Shown here: in pieces, positions 26,130-39,974 of the stretch
How the letters are laid out: each line of letters opens with the position of its first letter
Position numbering within the stretch: the stretch's first letter is position 1
NCBI GenBank assembly: GCA_950106755.1
Contig: CATNNA010000010.1
Coordinates: 1,116,001 to 1,180,000, forward strand
From: Climacium dendroides
Lineage: Eukaryota > Streptophyta > Bryopsida > Hypnales > Climaciaceae
Direction: 5' to 3'
DNA: 64,000 bases
Position numbers and translations under genes: made by a program
The notes under the pieces: generated by a model
Seen by the model: only the letters and a program-made list of their open reading frames with translations
Database searches by the model: none
Told to the model about the DNA's origin: nothing

Positions 26130-28859
26130 TATTAAATACAGCATGATTTTTAGAGTCTCCTTTTTTTAAAACCCATTTCACTTACAAAAGTATAGCGAAG
26201 CAATAGGGTTCTCTTAAACTTCATTCCTCCATGAATCCTAATTATTTCGAAGATTTGCAACTTATGTGTTATGTTTTCGGACAGGCTTCCACGTCAAAAC
26301 GATATAATTTATTGGTTTGGTTTCTATTAAATACAGCATGATTTTTTGAGTCTCCTTTTTTTAAAACCCATTTCACTTACAAAAGTGTGGGGAAGCAATA
26401 GGGTTCTCTTAAACTTCATTTTTCCATGAATCCTAATTATTTCGAAGATTTGCAACTTATGTGTTATGTTTTCGGACATGATTCCACGTCAAAACGATAT
26501 AATTTATTGGTTTGGTTTCTATTAAATACAGCATGATTTTTAGAGTCTCCTTTTTTTAAAACCCATTTCACTTACAAAAGTGTGGGGAAGCAATAGGGTT
26601 CTCTTAAACTTCATTTTTCCATGAATCCTAATTATTTCGAAGATTTGCAACTTATGTGTTATGTTTTCGGACATGATTCCACGTCAAAACGATATAATTT
26701 ATTGGTTTGGTTTCTATTAAATACAGCATGATTTTTTGAGTCTCCTTTTTTTAAAACCCATTTCACTTACAAAAGTGTGGGGAAGCAATAGGGTTCTCTT
26801 AAACTTCATTTTTCCATGAATCCTAATTATTTCGAAGATTTGCAACTTATGTGTTATGTTTTCGGACATGATTCCACGTCAAAACGATATAATTTATTGG
26901 TTTGGTTTCTATTAAATACAGCATGATTTTTAGAGTCTCCTTTTTTTAAAACCCATTTCACTTACAAAAGTATAGCGAAGCAATAGGGTTCTCTTAAACT
27001 TCATTTTTCCATGAATCCTAATTATTTCGAAGATTTGCAACTTATGTGTTATGTTTTCGGACAGGCTTCCACGTCAAAACGATATAATTTATTGGTTTGG
27101 TTTCTATTAAATACAGCATGATTTTTAGAGTCTCCTCTTTTTAAAACCCATTTCACTTACAAAAGTGTGGGGAAGCAATAGGGTTCTCTTAAACTTCATT
27201 TTTCCATGAATCCTAATTATTTCGAAGATTTGCAACTTATGTGTTATGTTTTCGGACATGATTCCACGTCAAAACGATATAATTTATTGGTTTGGTTTCT
27301 ATTAAATACAGCATGATTTTTAGAGTCTCCTTTTTTTAAAACCCATTTCACTTACAAAAGTGTGGGGAAGCAATAGGGTTCTCTTAAACTTCATTCCTCC
27401 ATGAATCCTAATTATTTCGAAGATTTGCAACTTATGTGTTATGTTTTCGGACATGATTCCACGTGAAAACGATATAATTTATTGGTTTGGTTTCTATTAA
27501 ATACAGCATGATTTTTAGAGTCTCCTTTTTTTAAAACCCATTTCACTTACAAAAGTTTGGGGAAGCAATAGGGTTCTCTTAAACTTCATTCCTCCATGAA
27601 TCCTAATTATTTCGAAGATTTGCAACTTATGTGTTATGTTTTCGGACAGGCTTCCACGTCAAAACGATATAATTTATTGGTTTGGTTTCTATTAAATACA
27701 GCATGATTTTTTGAGTCTCCTTTTTTTAAAACCCATTTCACTTACAAAAGTGTGGGGAAGCAATAGGGTTCTCTTAAACTTCATTTTTCCATGAATCCTA
27801 ATTATTTCGAAGATTTGCAACTTATGTGTTATGTTTTCGGACATGATTCCACGTCAAAACGATATAATTTATTGGTTTGGTTTCTATTAAATACAGCATG
27901 ATTTTTAGAGTCTCCTCTTTTTAAAACCCATTTCACTTACAAAAGTGTGGGGAAGCAATAGGGTTCTCTTAAACTTCATTTTTCCATGAATCCTAATTAT
28001 TTCGAAGATTTGCAACTTATGTGTTATGTTTTCGGACATGATTCCACGTCAAAACGATATAATTTATTGGTTTGGTTTCTATTAAATACAGCATGATTTT
28101 TAGAGTCTCCTTTTTTTAAAACCCATTTCACTTACAAAAGTGTGGGGAAGCAATAGGGTTCTCTTAAACTTCATTCCTCCATGAATCCTAATTATTTCGA
28201 AGATTTGCAACTTATGTGTTATGTTTTCGGACATGATTCCACGTGAAAACGATATAATTTATTGGTTTGGTTTCTATTAAATACAGCATGATTTTTAGAG
28301 TCTCCTTTTTTTAAAACCCATTTCACTTACAAAAGTTTGGGGAAGCAATAGGGTTCTCTTAAACTTCATTCCTCCATGAATCCTAATTATTTCGAAGATT
28401 TGCAACTTATGTGTTATGTTTTCGGACAGGCTTCCACGTCAAAACGATATAATTTATTGGTTTGGTTTCTATTAAATACAGCATGATTTTTAGAGTCTCC
28501 TTTTTTTAAAACCCATTTCACTTACAAAAGTATAGCGAAGCAATAGGGTTCTCTTAAACTTCATTCCTCCATGAATCCTAATTATTTCGAAGATTTGCAA
28601 CTTATGTGTTATGTTTTCGGACAGGCTTCCACGTCAAAACGATATAATTTATTGGTTTGGTTTCTATTAAATACAGCATGATTTTTTGAGTCTCCTTTTT
28701 TTAAAACCCATTTCACTTACAAAAGTGTGGGGAAGCAATAGGGTTCTCTTAAACTTCATTTTTCCATGAATCCTAATTATTTCGAAGATTTGCAACTTAT
28801 GTGTTATGTTTTCGGACATGATTCCACGTCAAAACGATATAATTTATTGGTTTGGTTTC
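26130..28859. repeat. Duplicated block E, copy 2
   Basis: Repeats 22815-25544 seventeen monomers later, including the internal 780-bp near-tandem at 27105 and 27885. The 25545-26129 interval between the copies holds further GTTTGGGG, GTATAGCG and TGAG monomers of the same kind. Confidence 0.8.
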
Positions 28860-30614
28860 TATTAAATACAGCATGATTTTTAGAGTCTCCTTTTTTTAAA
28901 ACCCATTTCACTTACAAAAGTGTGGGGAAGCAATAGGGTTCTCTTAAACTTCATTCCTCCATGAATCCTAATTATTTCGAAGATTTGCAACTTATGTGTT
29001 ATGTTTTCGGACATGATTCCACGTGAAAACGATATAATTTATTGGTTTGGTTTCTATTAAATACAGCATGATTCTTAGAGTCTCCTTTTTTTAAAACCCA
29101 TTTCACTTACAAAAGTTTGGGGAAGCAATAGGGTTCTCTTAAACTTCATTCCTCCATGAATCCTAATTATTTCGAAGATTTGCAACTTATGTGTTATGTT
29201 TTCGGACAGGCTTCCACGTCAAAACGATATAATTTATTGGTTTGGTTTCTATTAAATACAGCATGATTTTTAGAGTCTCCTTTTTTTAAAACCCATTTCA
29301 CTTACAAAAGTATAGCGAAGCAATAGGGTTCTCTTAAACTTCATTCCTCCATGAATCCTAATTATTTCGAAGATTTGCAACTTATGTGTTATGTTTTCGG
29401 ACACGATTCCACGTCAAAACGATATAATTTATTGGTTTGGTTTCTATTAAATACAGCATGATTTTTTGAGTCTCCTTTTTTTAAAACCCATTTCACTTAC
29501 AAAAGTGTGGGGAAGCAATAGGGTTCTCTTAAACTTCATTTTTCCATGAATCCTAATTATTTCGAAGATTTGCAACTTATGTGTTATGTTTTCGGACATG
29601 ATTCCACGTCAAAACGATATAATTTATTGGTTTGGTTTCTATTAAATACAGCATGATTTTTAGAGTCTCCTTTTTTTAAAACCCATTTCACTTACAAAAG
29701 TGTGGGGAAGCAATAGGGTTCTCTTAAACTTCATTTTTCCATGAATCCTAATTATTTCGAAGATTTGCAACTTATGTGTTATGTTTTCGGACATGATTCC
29801 ACGTCAAAACGATATAATTTATTGGTTTGGTTTCTATTAAATACAGCATGATTTTTAGAGTCTCCTTTTTTTAAAACCCATTTCACTTACAAAAGTGTGG
29901 GGAAGCAATAGGGTTCTCTTAAACTTCATTCCTCCATGAATCCTAATTATTTCGAAGATTTGCAACTTATGTGTTATGTTTTCGGACAGGCTTCCACGTC
30001 AAAACGATATAATTTATTGGTTTGGTTTCTATTAAATACAGCATGATTTTTAGAGTCTCCTCTTTTTAAAACCCATTTCACTTACAAAAGTATATGGAAG
30101 CAATAGGGTTCTCTTAAACTTCATTTTTCCATGAATCCTAATTATTTCGAAGATTTGCAACTTATGTGTTATGTTTTCGGACACGATTCCACGTCAAAAC
30201 GATATAATTTATCGGTTTGGTTTCTATTAAATACAGCATGATTTTTAGAGTCTCCTCTTTTTAAAACCCATTTCACTTACAAATGTGTGGGGAAGCAATA
30301 GGGTTCTCTTAAACTTCATTTTTCCATGAATCCTCATTATTTCGAAGATTTGCAACTTGTGTGTTATGTTTTCGGACATGATTCCACGTGAAAACGATAT
30401 AATTTATTGGTTTGGTTTCTATTAAATACAGCATGATTTTTAGAGTCTCCTTTTTTTAAAACCCATTTTACTTAGAAAAGTATAGCGAAGCAATAGGGTT
30501 CTCTTAAACTTCATTTTTCCATGAATCCTAATTATTTCGAAGATTTGCAACTTATGTGTTATGTTTTCGGACATGATTCCACGTCAAAACGATATAATTT
30601 ATCGGTTTGGTTTC

Positions 30615-32369
30615 TATTAAATACAGCATGATTTTTAGAGTCTCCTTTTTTTAAAACCCATTTCACTTACAAAAGTGTGGGGAAGCAATAGGGTTCTCTT
30701 AAACTTCATTCCTCCATGAATCCTAATTATTTCGAAGATTTGCAACTTATGTGTTATGTTTTCGGACATGATTCCACGTGAAAACGATATAATTTATTGG
30801 TTTGGTTTCTATTAAATACAGCATGATTTTTAGAGTCTCCTTTTTTTAAAACCCATTTCACTTACAAAAGTGTGGGGAAGCAATAGGGTTCTCTTAAACT
30901 TCATTCCTCCATGAATCCTAATTATTTCGAAGATTTGCAACTTATGTGTTATGTTTTCGGACAGGCTTCCACGTCAAAACGATATAATTTATTGGTTTGG
31001 TTTCTATTAAATACAGCATGATTTTTAGAGTCTCCTTTTTTTAAAACCCATTTCACTTACAAAAGTATAGCGAAGCAATAGGGTTCTCTTAAACTTCATT
31101 CCTCCATGAATCCTAATTATTTCGAAGATTTGCAACTTATGTGTTATGTTTTCGGACACGATTCCACGTCAAAACGATATAATTTATTGGTTTGGTTTCT
31201 ATTAAATACAGCATGATTTTTTGAGTCTCCTTTTTTTAAAACCCATTTCACTTACAAAAGTGTGGGGAAGCAATAGGGTTCTCTTAAACTTCATTTTTCC
31301 ATGAATCCTAATTATTTCGAAGATTTGCAACTTATGTGTTATGTTTTCGGACATGATTCCACGTCAAAACGATATAATTTATTGGTTTGGTTTCTATTAA
31401 ATACAGCATGATTTTTTGAGTCTACTTTTTTTAAAACCCATTTCACTTACAAAAGTATAGCGAAGCAATAGGGTTCTCTTAAACTTCATTCCTCCATGAA
31501 TCCTAATTATTTCGAAGATTTGCAACTTATGTGTTATGTTTTCGGACATGATTCCACGTCAAAACGATATAATTTATTGGTTTGGTTTCTATTAAATACA
31601 GCATGATTTTTTGAGTCTCCTTTTTTTAAAACCCATTTCACTTACAAAAGTGTGGGGAAGCAATAGGGTTCTCTTAAACTTCATTTTTCCATGAATCCTA
31701 ATTATTTCGAAGATTTGCAACTTATGTGTTATGTTTTCGGACATGATTCCACGTCAAAACGATATAATTTATTGGTTTGGTTTCTATTAAATACAGCATG
31801 ATTTTTAGAGTCTCCTTTTTTTAAAACCCATTTCACTTACAAAAGTGTGGGGAAGCAATAGGGTTCTCTTAAACTTCATTTTTCCATGAATCCTAATTAT
31901 TTCGAAGATTTGCAACTTATGTGTTATGTTTTCAGACAGGCTTCCACGTCAAAACGATATAATTTATTGGTTTGGTTTCTATTAAATACAGCATGATTTT
32001 TAGAGTCTCCTTTTTTTAAAACCCATTTCACTTACAAAAGTGTGGGGAAGCAATAGGGTTCTCTTAAACTTCATTTTTCCATGAATCCTAATTATTTCGA
32101 AGATTTGCAACTTATGTGTTATGTTTTCGGACATGATTCCACGTCAAAACGATATAATTTATTGGTTTGGTTTCTATTAAATACAGCATGATTTTTAGAG
32201 TCTCCTTTTTTTAAAACCCATTTCACTTACAAAAGTGTGGGGAAGCAATAGGGTTCTCTTAAACTTCATTCCTCCATGAATCCTAATTATTTCGAAGATT
32301 TGCAACTTATGTGTTATGTTTTCGGACAGGCTTCCACGTCAAAACGATATAATTTATTGGTTTGGTTTC
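30615..32369. repeat. Duplicated block F, copy 1 (1755 bp, offset 9360 bp)
   Basis: Nine monomers matching 39975-41729: CACGTG, CAGGCT, GTATAGCG/CACGAT, TGAG, GTCTACTTT, TGAG, TTTCAGACAGG, CATGAT, CAGGCT. The upstream neighbours also resemble each other (CCCATTTTACTTA with GTATAGCG), so homology may extend a little further left. Confidence 0.8.
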
Positions 32370-33149
32370 TATTAAATACAGCATGATTTTTAGAGTCTCC
32401 TTTTTTTAAAACCCATTTCACTTACAAAAGTATAGCGAAGCAATAGGGTTCTCTTAAACTTCATTCCTCCATGAATCCTAATTATTTCGAAGATTTGCAA
32501 CTTATGTGTTATGTTTTCGGACACGATTCCACGTCAAAACGATATAATTTATTGGTTTGGTTTCTATTAAATACAGCATGATTTTTTGAGTCTCCTTTTT
32601 TTAAAACCCATTTCACTTACAAAAGTGTGGGGAAGCAATAGGGTTCTCTTAAACTTCATTTTTCCATGAATCCTAATTATTTCGAAGATTTGCAACTTAT
32701 GTGTTATGTTTTCGGACATGATTCCACGTCAAAACGATATAATTTATTGGTTTGGTTTCTATTAAATACAGCATGATTTTTTGAGTCTACTTTTTTTAAA
32801 ACCCATTTCACTTACAAAAGTATAGCGAAGCAATAGGGTTCTCTTAAACTTCATTCCTCCATGAATCCTAATTATTTCGAAGATTTGCAACTTATGTGTT
32901 ATGTTTTCGGACATGATTCCACGTCAAAACGATATAATTTATTGGTTTGATTTCTATTAAATACAGCATGATTTTTTGAGTCTCCTTTTTTTAAAACCCA
33001 TTTCACTTACAAAAGTGTGGGGAAGCAATAGGGTTCTCTTAAACTTCATTTTTCCATGAATCCTAATTATTTCGAAGATTTGCAACTTATGTGTTATGTT
33101 TTCGGACATGATTCCACGTCAAAACGATATAATTTATTGGTTTGGTTTC

Positions 33150-35099
33150 TATTAAATACAGCATGATTTTTAGAGTCTCCTTTTTTTAAAACCCATTTCA
33201 CTTACAAAAGTGTGGGGAAGCAATAGGGTTCTCTTAAACTTCATTTTTCCATGAATCCTAATTATTTCGAAGATTTGCAACTTATGTGTTATGTTTTCAG
33301 ACAGGCTTCCACGTCAAAACGATATAATTTATTGGTTTGGTTTCTATTAAATACAGCATGATTTTTAGAGTCTCCTTTTTTTAAAACCCATTTCACTTAC
33401 AAAAGTGTGGGGAAGCAATAGGGTTCTCTTAAACTTCATTTTTCCATGAATCCTAATTATTTCGAAGATTTGCAACTTATGTGTGATGTTTTCGGACATG
33501 ATTCCACGTCAAAACGATATAATTTATTGGTTTGGTTTCTATTAAATACAGCATGATTTTTAGAGTCTCCTTTTTTTAAAACCCATTTCACTTACAAAAG
33601 TGTGGGGAAGCAATAGGGTTCTCTTAAACTTCATTTTTCCATGAATCCTAATTATTTCGAAGATTTGCAACTTATGTGTTATGTTTTCGGACAGGCTTCC
33701 ACGTCAAAACGATATAATTTATTGGTTTGGTTTCTATTAAATACAGCATGATTTTTAGAGTCTCCTCTTTTTAAAACCCATTTCACTTACAAAAGTATAT
33801 GGAAGCAATAGGGTTCTCTTAAACTTCATTTTTCCATGAATCCTAATTATTTCGAAGATTTGCAACTTATGTGTTATGTTTTCGGACACGATTCCACGTC
33901 AAAACGATATAATTTATCGGTTTGGTTTCTATTAAATACAGCATGATTTTTAGAGTCTCCTTTTTTTAAAACCCATTTCACTTACAAAAGTGTGGGGAAG
34001 CAATAGGGTTCTCTTAAACTTCATTTTTCCATGAATCCTAATTATTTCGAAGATTTGCAACTTATGTGTTATGTTTTCGGACATGATTCCACGTCAAAAC
34101 GATATAATTTATTGGTTTGGTTTCTATTAAATACAGCATGATTTTTAGAGTCTCCTTTTTTTAAAACCCATTTCACTTACAAAAGTGTGGGGAAGCAATA
34201 GGGTTCTCTTAAACTTCATTTTTCCATGAATCCTAATTATTTCGAAGATTTGCAACTTATGTGTTATGTTTTCAGACAGGCTTCCACGTCAAAACGATAT
34301 AATTTATTGGTTTGGTTTCTATTAAATACAGCATGATTTTTAGAGTCTCCTTTTTTTAAAACCCATTTTACTTACAAAAGTGTGGGGAAGCAATAGGGTT
34401 CTCTTAAACTTCATTTTTCCATGAATCCTAATTATTTCGAAGATTTGCAACTTATGTGTGATGTTTTCGGACATGATTCCACGTCAAAACGATATAATTT
34501 ATTGGTTTGGTTTCTATTAAATACAGCATGATTTTTAGAGTCTCCTTTTTTTAAAACCCATTTCACTTACAAAAGTGTGGGGAAGCAATAGGGTTCTCTT
34601 AAACTTCATTTTTCCATGAATCCTAATTATTTCGAAGATTTGCAACTTATGTGTTATGTTTTCGGACAGGCTTCCACGTCAAAACGATATAATTTATTGG
34701 TTTGGTTTCTATTAAATACAGCATGATTTTTAGAGTCTCCTCTTTTTAAAACCCATTTCACTTACAAAAGTATATGGAAGCAATAGGGTTCTCTTAAACT
34801 TCATTTTTCCATGAATCCTAATTATTTCGAAGATTTGCAACTTATGTGTTATGTTTTCGGACACGATTCCACGTCAAAACGATATAATTTATCGGTTTGG
34901 TTTCTATTAAATACAGCATGATTTTTAGAGTCTCCTTTTTTTAAAACCCATTTCACTTACAAAAGTGTGGGGAAGCAATAGGGTTCTCTTAAACTTCATT
35001 TTTCCATGAATCCTAATTATTTCGAAGATTTGCAACTTATGTGTTATGTTTTCGGACATGATTCCACGTCAAAACGATATAATTTATTGGTTTGGTTTC
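33150..35099. repeat. Tandem pair of 5-monomer (975-bp) units
   Basis: The unit at 33150-34124 is repeated at 34125-35099. The order in each is TTTCAGACAGG, GTGTGATG/CATGAT, CAGGCT, CCTCTTTTT/TATATGG/CACGAT/ATCGG, GTGTGGGG/CATGAT. The second copy has CCCATTTTAC for CCCATTTCAC in its second monomer. GTGTGATG occurs only in this neighbourhood of the array. Confidence 0.85.
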
Positions 35100-35879
35100 T
35101 ATTAAATACAGCATGATTTTTAGAGTCTCCTTTTTTTAAAACCCATTTCACTTACAAAAGTGTGGGGAAGCAATAGGGTTCTCTTAAACTTCATTCCTCC
35201 ATGAATCCTAATTATTTCGAAGATTTGCAACTTATGTGTTATGTTTTCGGACAGGCTTCCACGTCAAAACGATATAATTTATTGGTTTGGTTTCTATTAA
35301 ATACAGCATGATTGTTAGAGTCTCCTTTTTTTAAAACCCATTTCACTTACAAAAGTATAGCGAAGCAATAGGGTTCTCTTAAACTTCATTCCTCCATGAA
35401 TCCTAATTATTTCGAAGATTTGCAACTTATGTGTTATGTTTTCGGACACGATTCCACGTCAAAACGATATAATTTATTGGTTTGGTTTCTATTAAATACA
35501 GCATGATTTTTTGAGTCTCCTTTTTTTAAAACCCATTTCACTTACAAAAGTGTGGGGAAGCAATAGGGTTCTCTTAAACTTCATTTTTCCATGAATCCTA
35601 ATTATTTCGAAGATTTGCAACTTATGTGTTATGTTTTCGGACATGATTCCACGTCAAAACGATATAATTTATTGGTTTGGTTTCTATTAAATACAGCATG
35701 ATTTTTTGAGTCTACTTTTTTTAAAACCCATTTCACTTACAAAAGTATAGCGAAGCAATAGGGTTCTCTTAAACTTCATTCCTCCATGAATCCTAATTAT
35801 TTCGAAGATTTGCAACTTATGTGTTATGTTTTCGGACATGATTCCACGTCAAAACGATATAATTTATTGGTTTGGTTTC
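34125..35879. repeat. Duplicated block G, copy 1 (1755 bp, offset 2535 bp)
   Basis: Nine monomers repeated at 36660-38414, with shared markers GTGTGATG, TATATGG, GATTGTTAGAG and GTCTACTTT. It starts at the second 5-monomer unit, so the tandem duplication probably came before this longer one. Confidence 0.8.
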
Positions 35880-36659
35880 TATTAAATACAGCATGATTTT
35901 TTGAGTCTCCTTTTTTTAAAACCCATTTCACTTACAAAAGTGTGGGGAAGCAATAGGGTTCTCTTAAACTTCATTCCTCCATGAATCCTAATTATTTCGA
36001 AGATTTGCAACTTATGTGTTATGTTTTCGGACATGATTCCACGTCAAAACGATATAATTTATTGGTTTGGTTTCTATTAAATACAGCATGATTTTTTGAG
36101 TCTCCTTTTTTTAAAACCCATTTCACTTACAAAAGTGTGGGGAAGCAATAGGGTTCTCTTAAACTTCATTTTTCCATGAATCCTAATTATTTCGAAGATT
36201 TGCAACTTATGTGTTATGTTTTCGGACATGATTCCACGTCAAAACGATATAATTTATTGGTTTGGTTTCTATTAAATACAGCATGATTTTTAGAGTCTCC
36301 TTTTTTTAAAACCCATTTCACTTACAAAAGTGTGGGGAAGCAATAGGGTTCTCTTAAACTTCATTTTTCCATGAATCCTAATTATTTCGAAGATTTGCAA
36401 CTTATGTGTTATGTTTTCAGACAGGCTTCCACGTCAAAACGATATAATTTATTGGTTTGGTTTCTATTAAATACAGCATGATTTTTAGAGTCTCCTTTTT
36501 TTAAAACCCATTTCACTTACAAAAGTGTGGGGAAGCAATAGGGTTCTCTTAAACTTCATTTTTCCATGAATCCTAATTATTTCGAAGATTTGCAACTTAT
36601 GTGTGATGTTTTCGGACATGATTCCACGTCAAAACGATATAATTTATTGGTTTGGTTTC

Positions 36660-38414
36660 TATTAAATACAGCATGATTTTTAGAGTCTCCTTTTTTTAAA
36701 ACCCATTTCACTTACAAAAGTGTGGGGAAGCAATAGGGTTCTCTTAAACTTCATTTTTCCATGAATCCTAATTATTTCGAAGATTTGCAACTTATGTGTT
36801 ATGTTTTCAGACAGGCTTCCACGTCAAAACGATATAATTTATTGGTTTGGTTTCTATTAAATACAGCATGATTTTTAGAGTCTCCTTTTTTTAAAACCCA
36901 TTTCACTTACAAAAGTGTGGGGAAGCAATAGGGTTCTCTTAAACTTCATTTTTCCATGAATCCTAATTATTTCGAAGATTTGCAACTTATGTGTGATGTT
37001 TTCGGACATGATTCCACGTCAAAACGATATAATTTATTGGTTTGGTTTCTATTAAATACAGCATGATTTTTAGAGTCTCCTTTTTTTAAAACCCATTTCA
37101 CTTACAAAAGTGTGGGGAAGCAATAGGGTTCTCTTAAACTTCATTTTTCCATGAATCCTAATTATTTCGAAGATTTGCAACTTATGTGTTATGTTTTCGG
37201 ACAGGCTTCCACGTCAAAACGATATAATTTATTGGTTTGGTTTCTATTAAATACAGCATGATTTTTAGAGTCTCCTCTTTTTAAAACCCATTTCACTTAC
37301 AAAAGTATATGGAAGCAATAGGGTTCTCTTAAACTTCATTTTTCCATGAATCCTAATTATTTCGAAGATTTGCAACTTATGTGTTATGTTTTCGGACACG
37401 ATTCCACGTCAAAACGATATAATTTATCGGTTTGGTTTCTATTAAATACAGCATGATTTTTAGAGTCTCCTTTTTTTAAAACCCATTTCACTTACAAAAG
37501 TGTGGGGAAGCAATAGGGTTCTCTTAAACTTCATTTTTCCATGAATCCTAATTATTTCGAAGATTTGCAACTTATGTGTTATGTTTTCGGACATGATTCC
37601 ACGTCAAAACGATATAATTTATTGGTTTGGTTTCTATTAAATACAGCATGATTTTTAGAGTCTCCTTTTTTTAAAACCCATTTCACTTACAAAAGTGTGG
37701 GGAAGCAATAGGGTTCTCTTAAACTTCATTCCTCCATGAATCCTAATTATTTCGAAGATTTGCAACTTATGTGTTATGTTTTCGGACAGGCTTCCACGTC
37801 AAAACGATATAATTTATTGGTTTGGTTTCTATTAAATACAGCATGATTGTTAGAGTCTCCTTTTTTTAAAACCCATTTCACTTACAAAAGTATAGCGAAG
37901 CAATAGGGTTCTCTTAAACTTCATTCCTCCATGAATCCTAATTATTTCGAAGATTTGCAACTTATGTGTTATGTTTTCGGACACGATTCCACGTCAAAAC
38001 GATATAATTTATTGGTTTGGTTTCTATTAAATACAGCATGATTTTTTGAGTCTCCTTTTTTTAAAACCCATTTCACTTACAAAAGTGTGGGGAAGCAATA
38101 GGGTTCTCTTAAACTTCATTTTTCCATGAATCCTAATTATTTCGAAGATTTGCAACTTATGTGTTATGTTTTCGGACATGATTCCACGTCAAAACGATAT
38201 AATTTATTGGTTTGGTTTCTATTAAATACAGCATGATTTTTTGAGTCTACTTTTTTTAAAACCCATTTCACTTACAAAAGTATAGCGAAGCAATAGGGTT
38301 CTCTTAAACTTCATTCCTCCATGAATCCTAATTATTTCGAAGATTTGCAACTTATGTGTTATGTTTTCGGACATGATTCCACGTCAAAACGATATAATTT
38401 ATTGGTTTCGTTTC
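36660..38414. repeat. Duplicated block G, copy 2
   Basis: Matches 34125-35879 apart from scattered single bases (for example GGTTTCGTTTC at the end of the monomer at 38220). Immediately upstream, the TTTCAGACAGG plus GTGTGATG dimer is itself tandem (36270-36659 and 36660-37049). Confidence 0.8.
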
Positions 38415-39974
38415 TATTAAATACAGCATGATTTTTTGAGTCTCCTTTTTTTAAAACCCATTTCACTTACAAAAGTGTGGGGAAGCAATAGGGTTCTCTT
38501 AAACTTCATTTTTCCATGAATCCTAATTATTTCGAAGATTTGCAACTTATGTGTTATGTTTTCGGACATGATTCCACGTGAAAACGATATAATTTATTGG
38601 TTTGGTTTCTATTAAATACAGCATGATTTTTTGAGTCTACTTTTTTTAAAACCCATTTCACTTACAAAAGTGTGGGGAAGCAATAGGGTTCTCTTAAACT
38701 TCATTTTTCCATGAATCCTAATTATTTCGAAGATTTGCAACTTATGTGTTATGTTTTCAGACAGGCTTCCACGTCAAAACGATATAATTTATTGGTTTGG
38801 TTTCTATTAAATACAGCATGATTTTTAGAGTCTCCTTTTTTTAAAACCCATTTCACTTACAAAAGTGTGGGGAAGCAATAGGGTTCTCTTAAACTTCATT
38901 TTTCCATGAATCCTAATTATTTCGAAGATTTGCAACTTATGTGTGATGTTTTCGGACATGATTCCACGTCAAAACGATATAATTTATTGGTTTGGTTTCT
39001 ATTAAATACAGCATGATTTTTAGAGTCTCCTTTTTTTAAAACCCATTTCACTTACAAAAGTGTGGGGAAGCAATAGGGTTCTCTTAAACTTCATTTTTCC
39101 ATGAATCCTAATTATTTCGAAGATTTGCAACTTATGTGTTATGTTTTCGGACAGGCTTCCACGTCAAAACGATATAATTTATTGGTTTGGTTTCTATTAA
39201 ATACAGCATGATTTTTAGAGTCTCCTCTTTTTAAAACCCATTTCACTTACAAAAGTATATGGAAGCAATAGGGTTCTCTTAAACTTCATTTTTCCATGAA
39301 TCCTAATTATTTCGAAGATTTGCAACTTATGTGTTATGTTTTCGGACACGATTCCACGTCAAAACGATATAATTTATCGGTTTGGTTTCTATTAAATACA
39401 GCATGATTTTTAGAGTCTCCTTTTTTTAAAACCCATTTCACTTACAAAAGTGTGGGGAAGCAATAGGGTTCTCTTAAACTTCATTTTTCCATGAATCCTC
39501 ATTATTTCGAAGATTTGCAACTTGTGTGTTATGTTTTCGGACAGGCTTCCACGTCAAAACGATATAATTTATTGGTTTGGTTTCTATTAAATACAGCATG
39601 ATTCTTAGAGTCTCCTTTTTTTAAAACCCATTTCACTTACAAAAGTATAGCGAAGCAATAGGGTTCTCTTAAACTTCATTCCTCCATGAATCCTAATTAT
39701 TTCGAAGATTTGCAACTTATGTGTTATGTTTTCGGACATGATTCCACGTCAAAACGATATAATTTATTGGTTTGGTTTCTATTAAATACAGCATGATTTT
39801 TAGAGTCTCCTTTTTTTAAAACCCATTTTACTTACAAAAGTATAGCGAAGCAATAGGGTTCTCTTAAACTTCATTTTTCCATGAATCCTAATTATTTCGA
39901 AGATTTGCAACTTATGTGTTATGTTTTCGGACATGATTCCACGTCAAAACGATATAATTTATTGGTTTGGTTTC

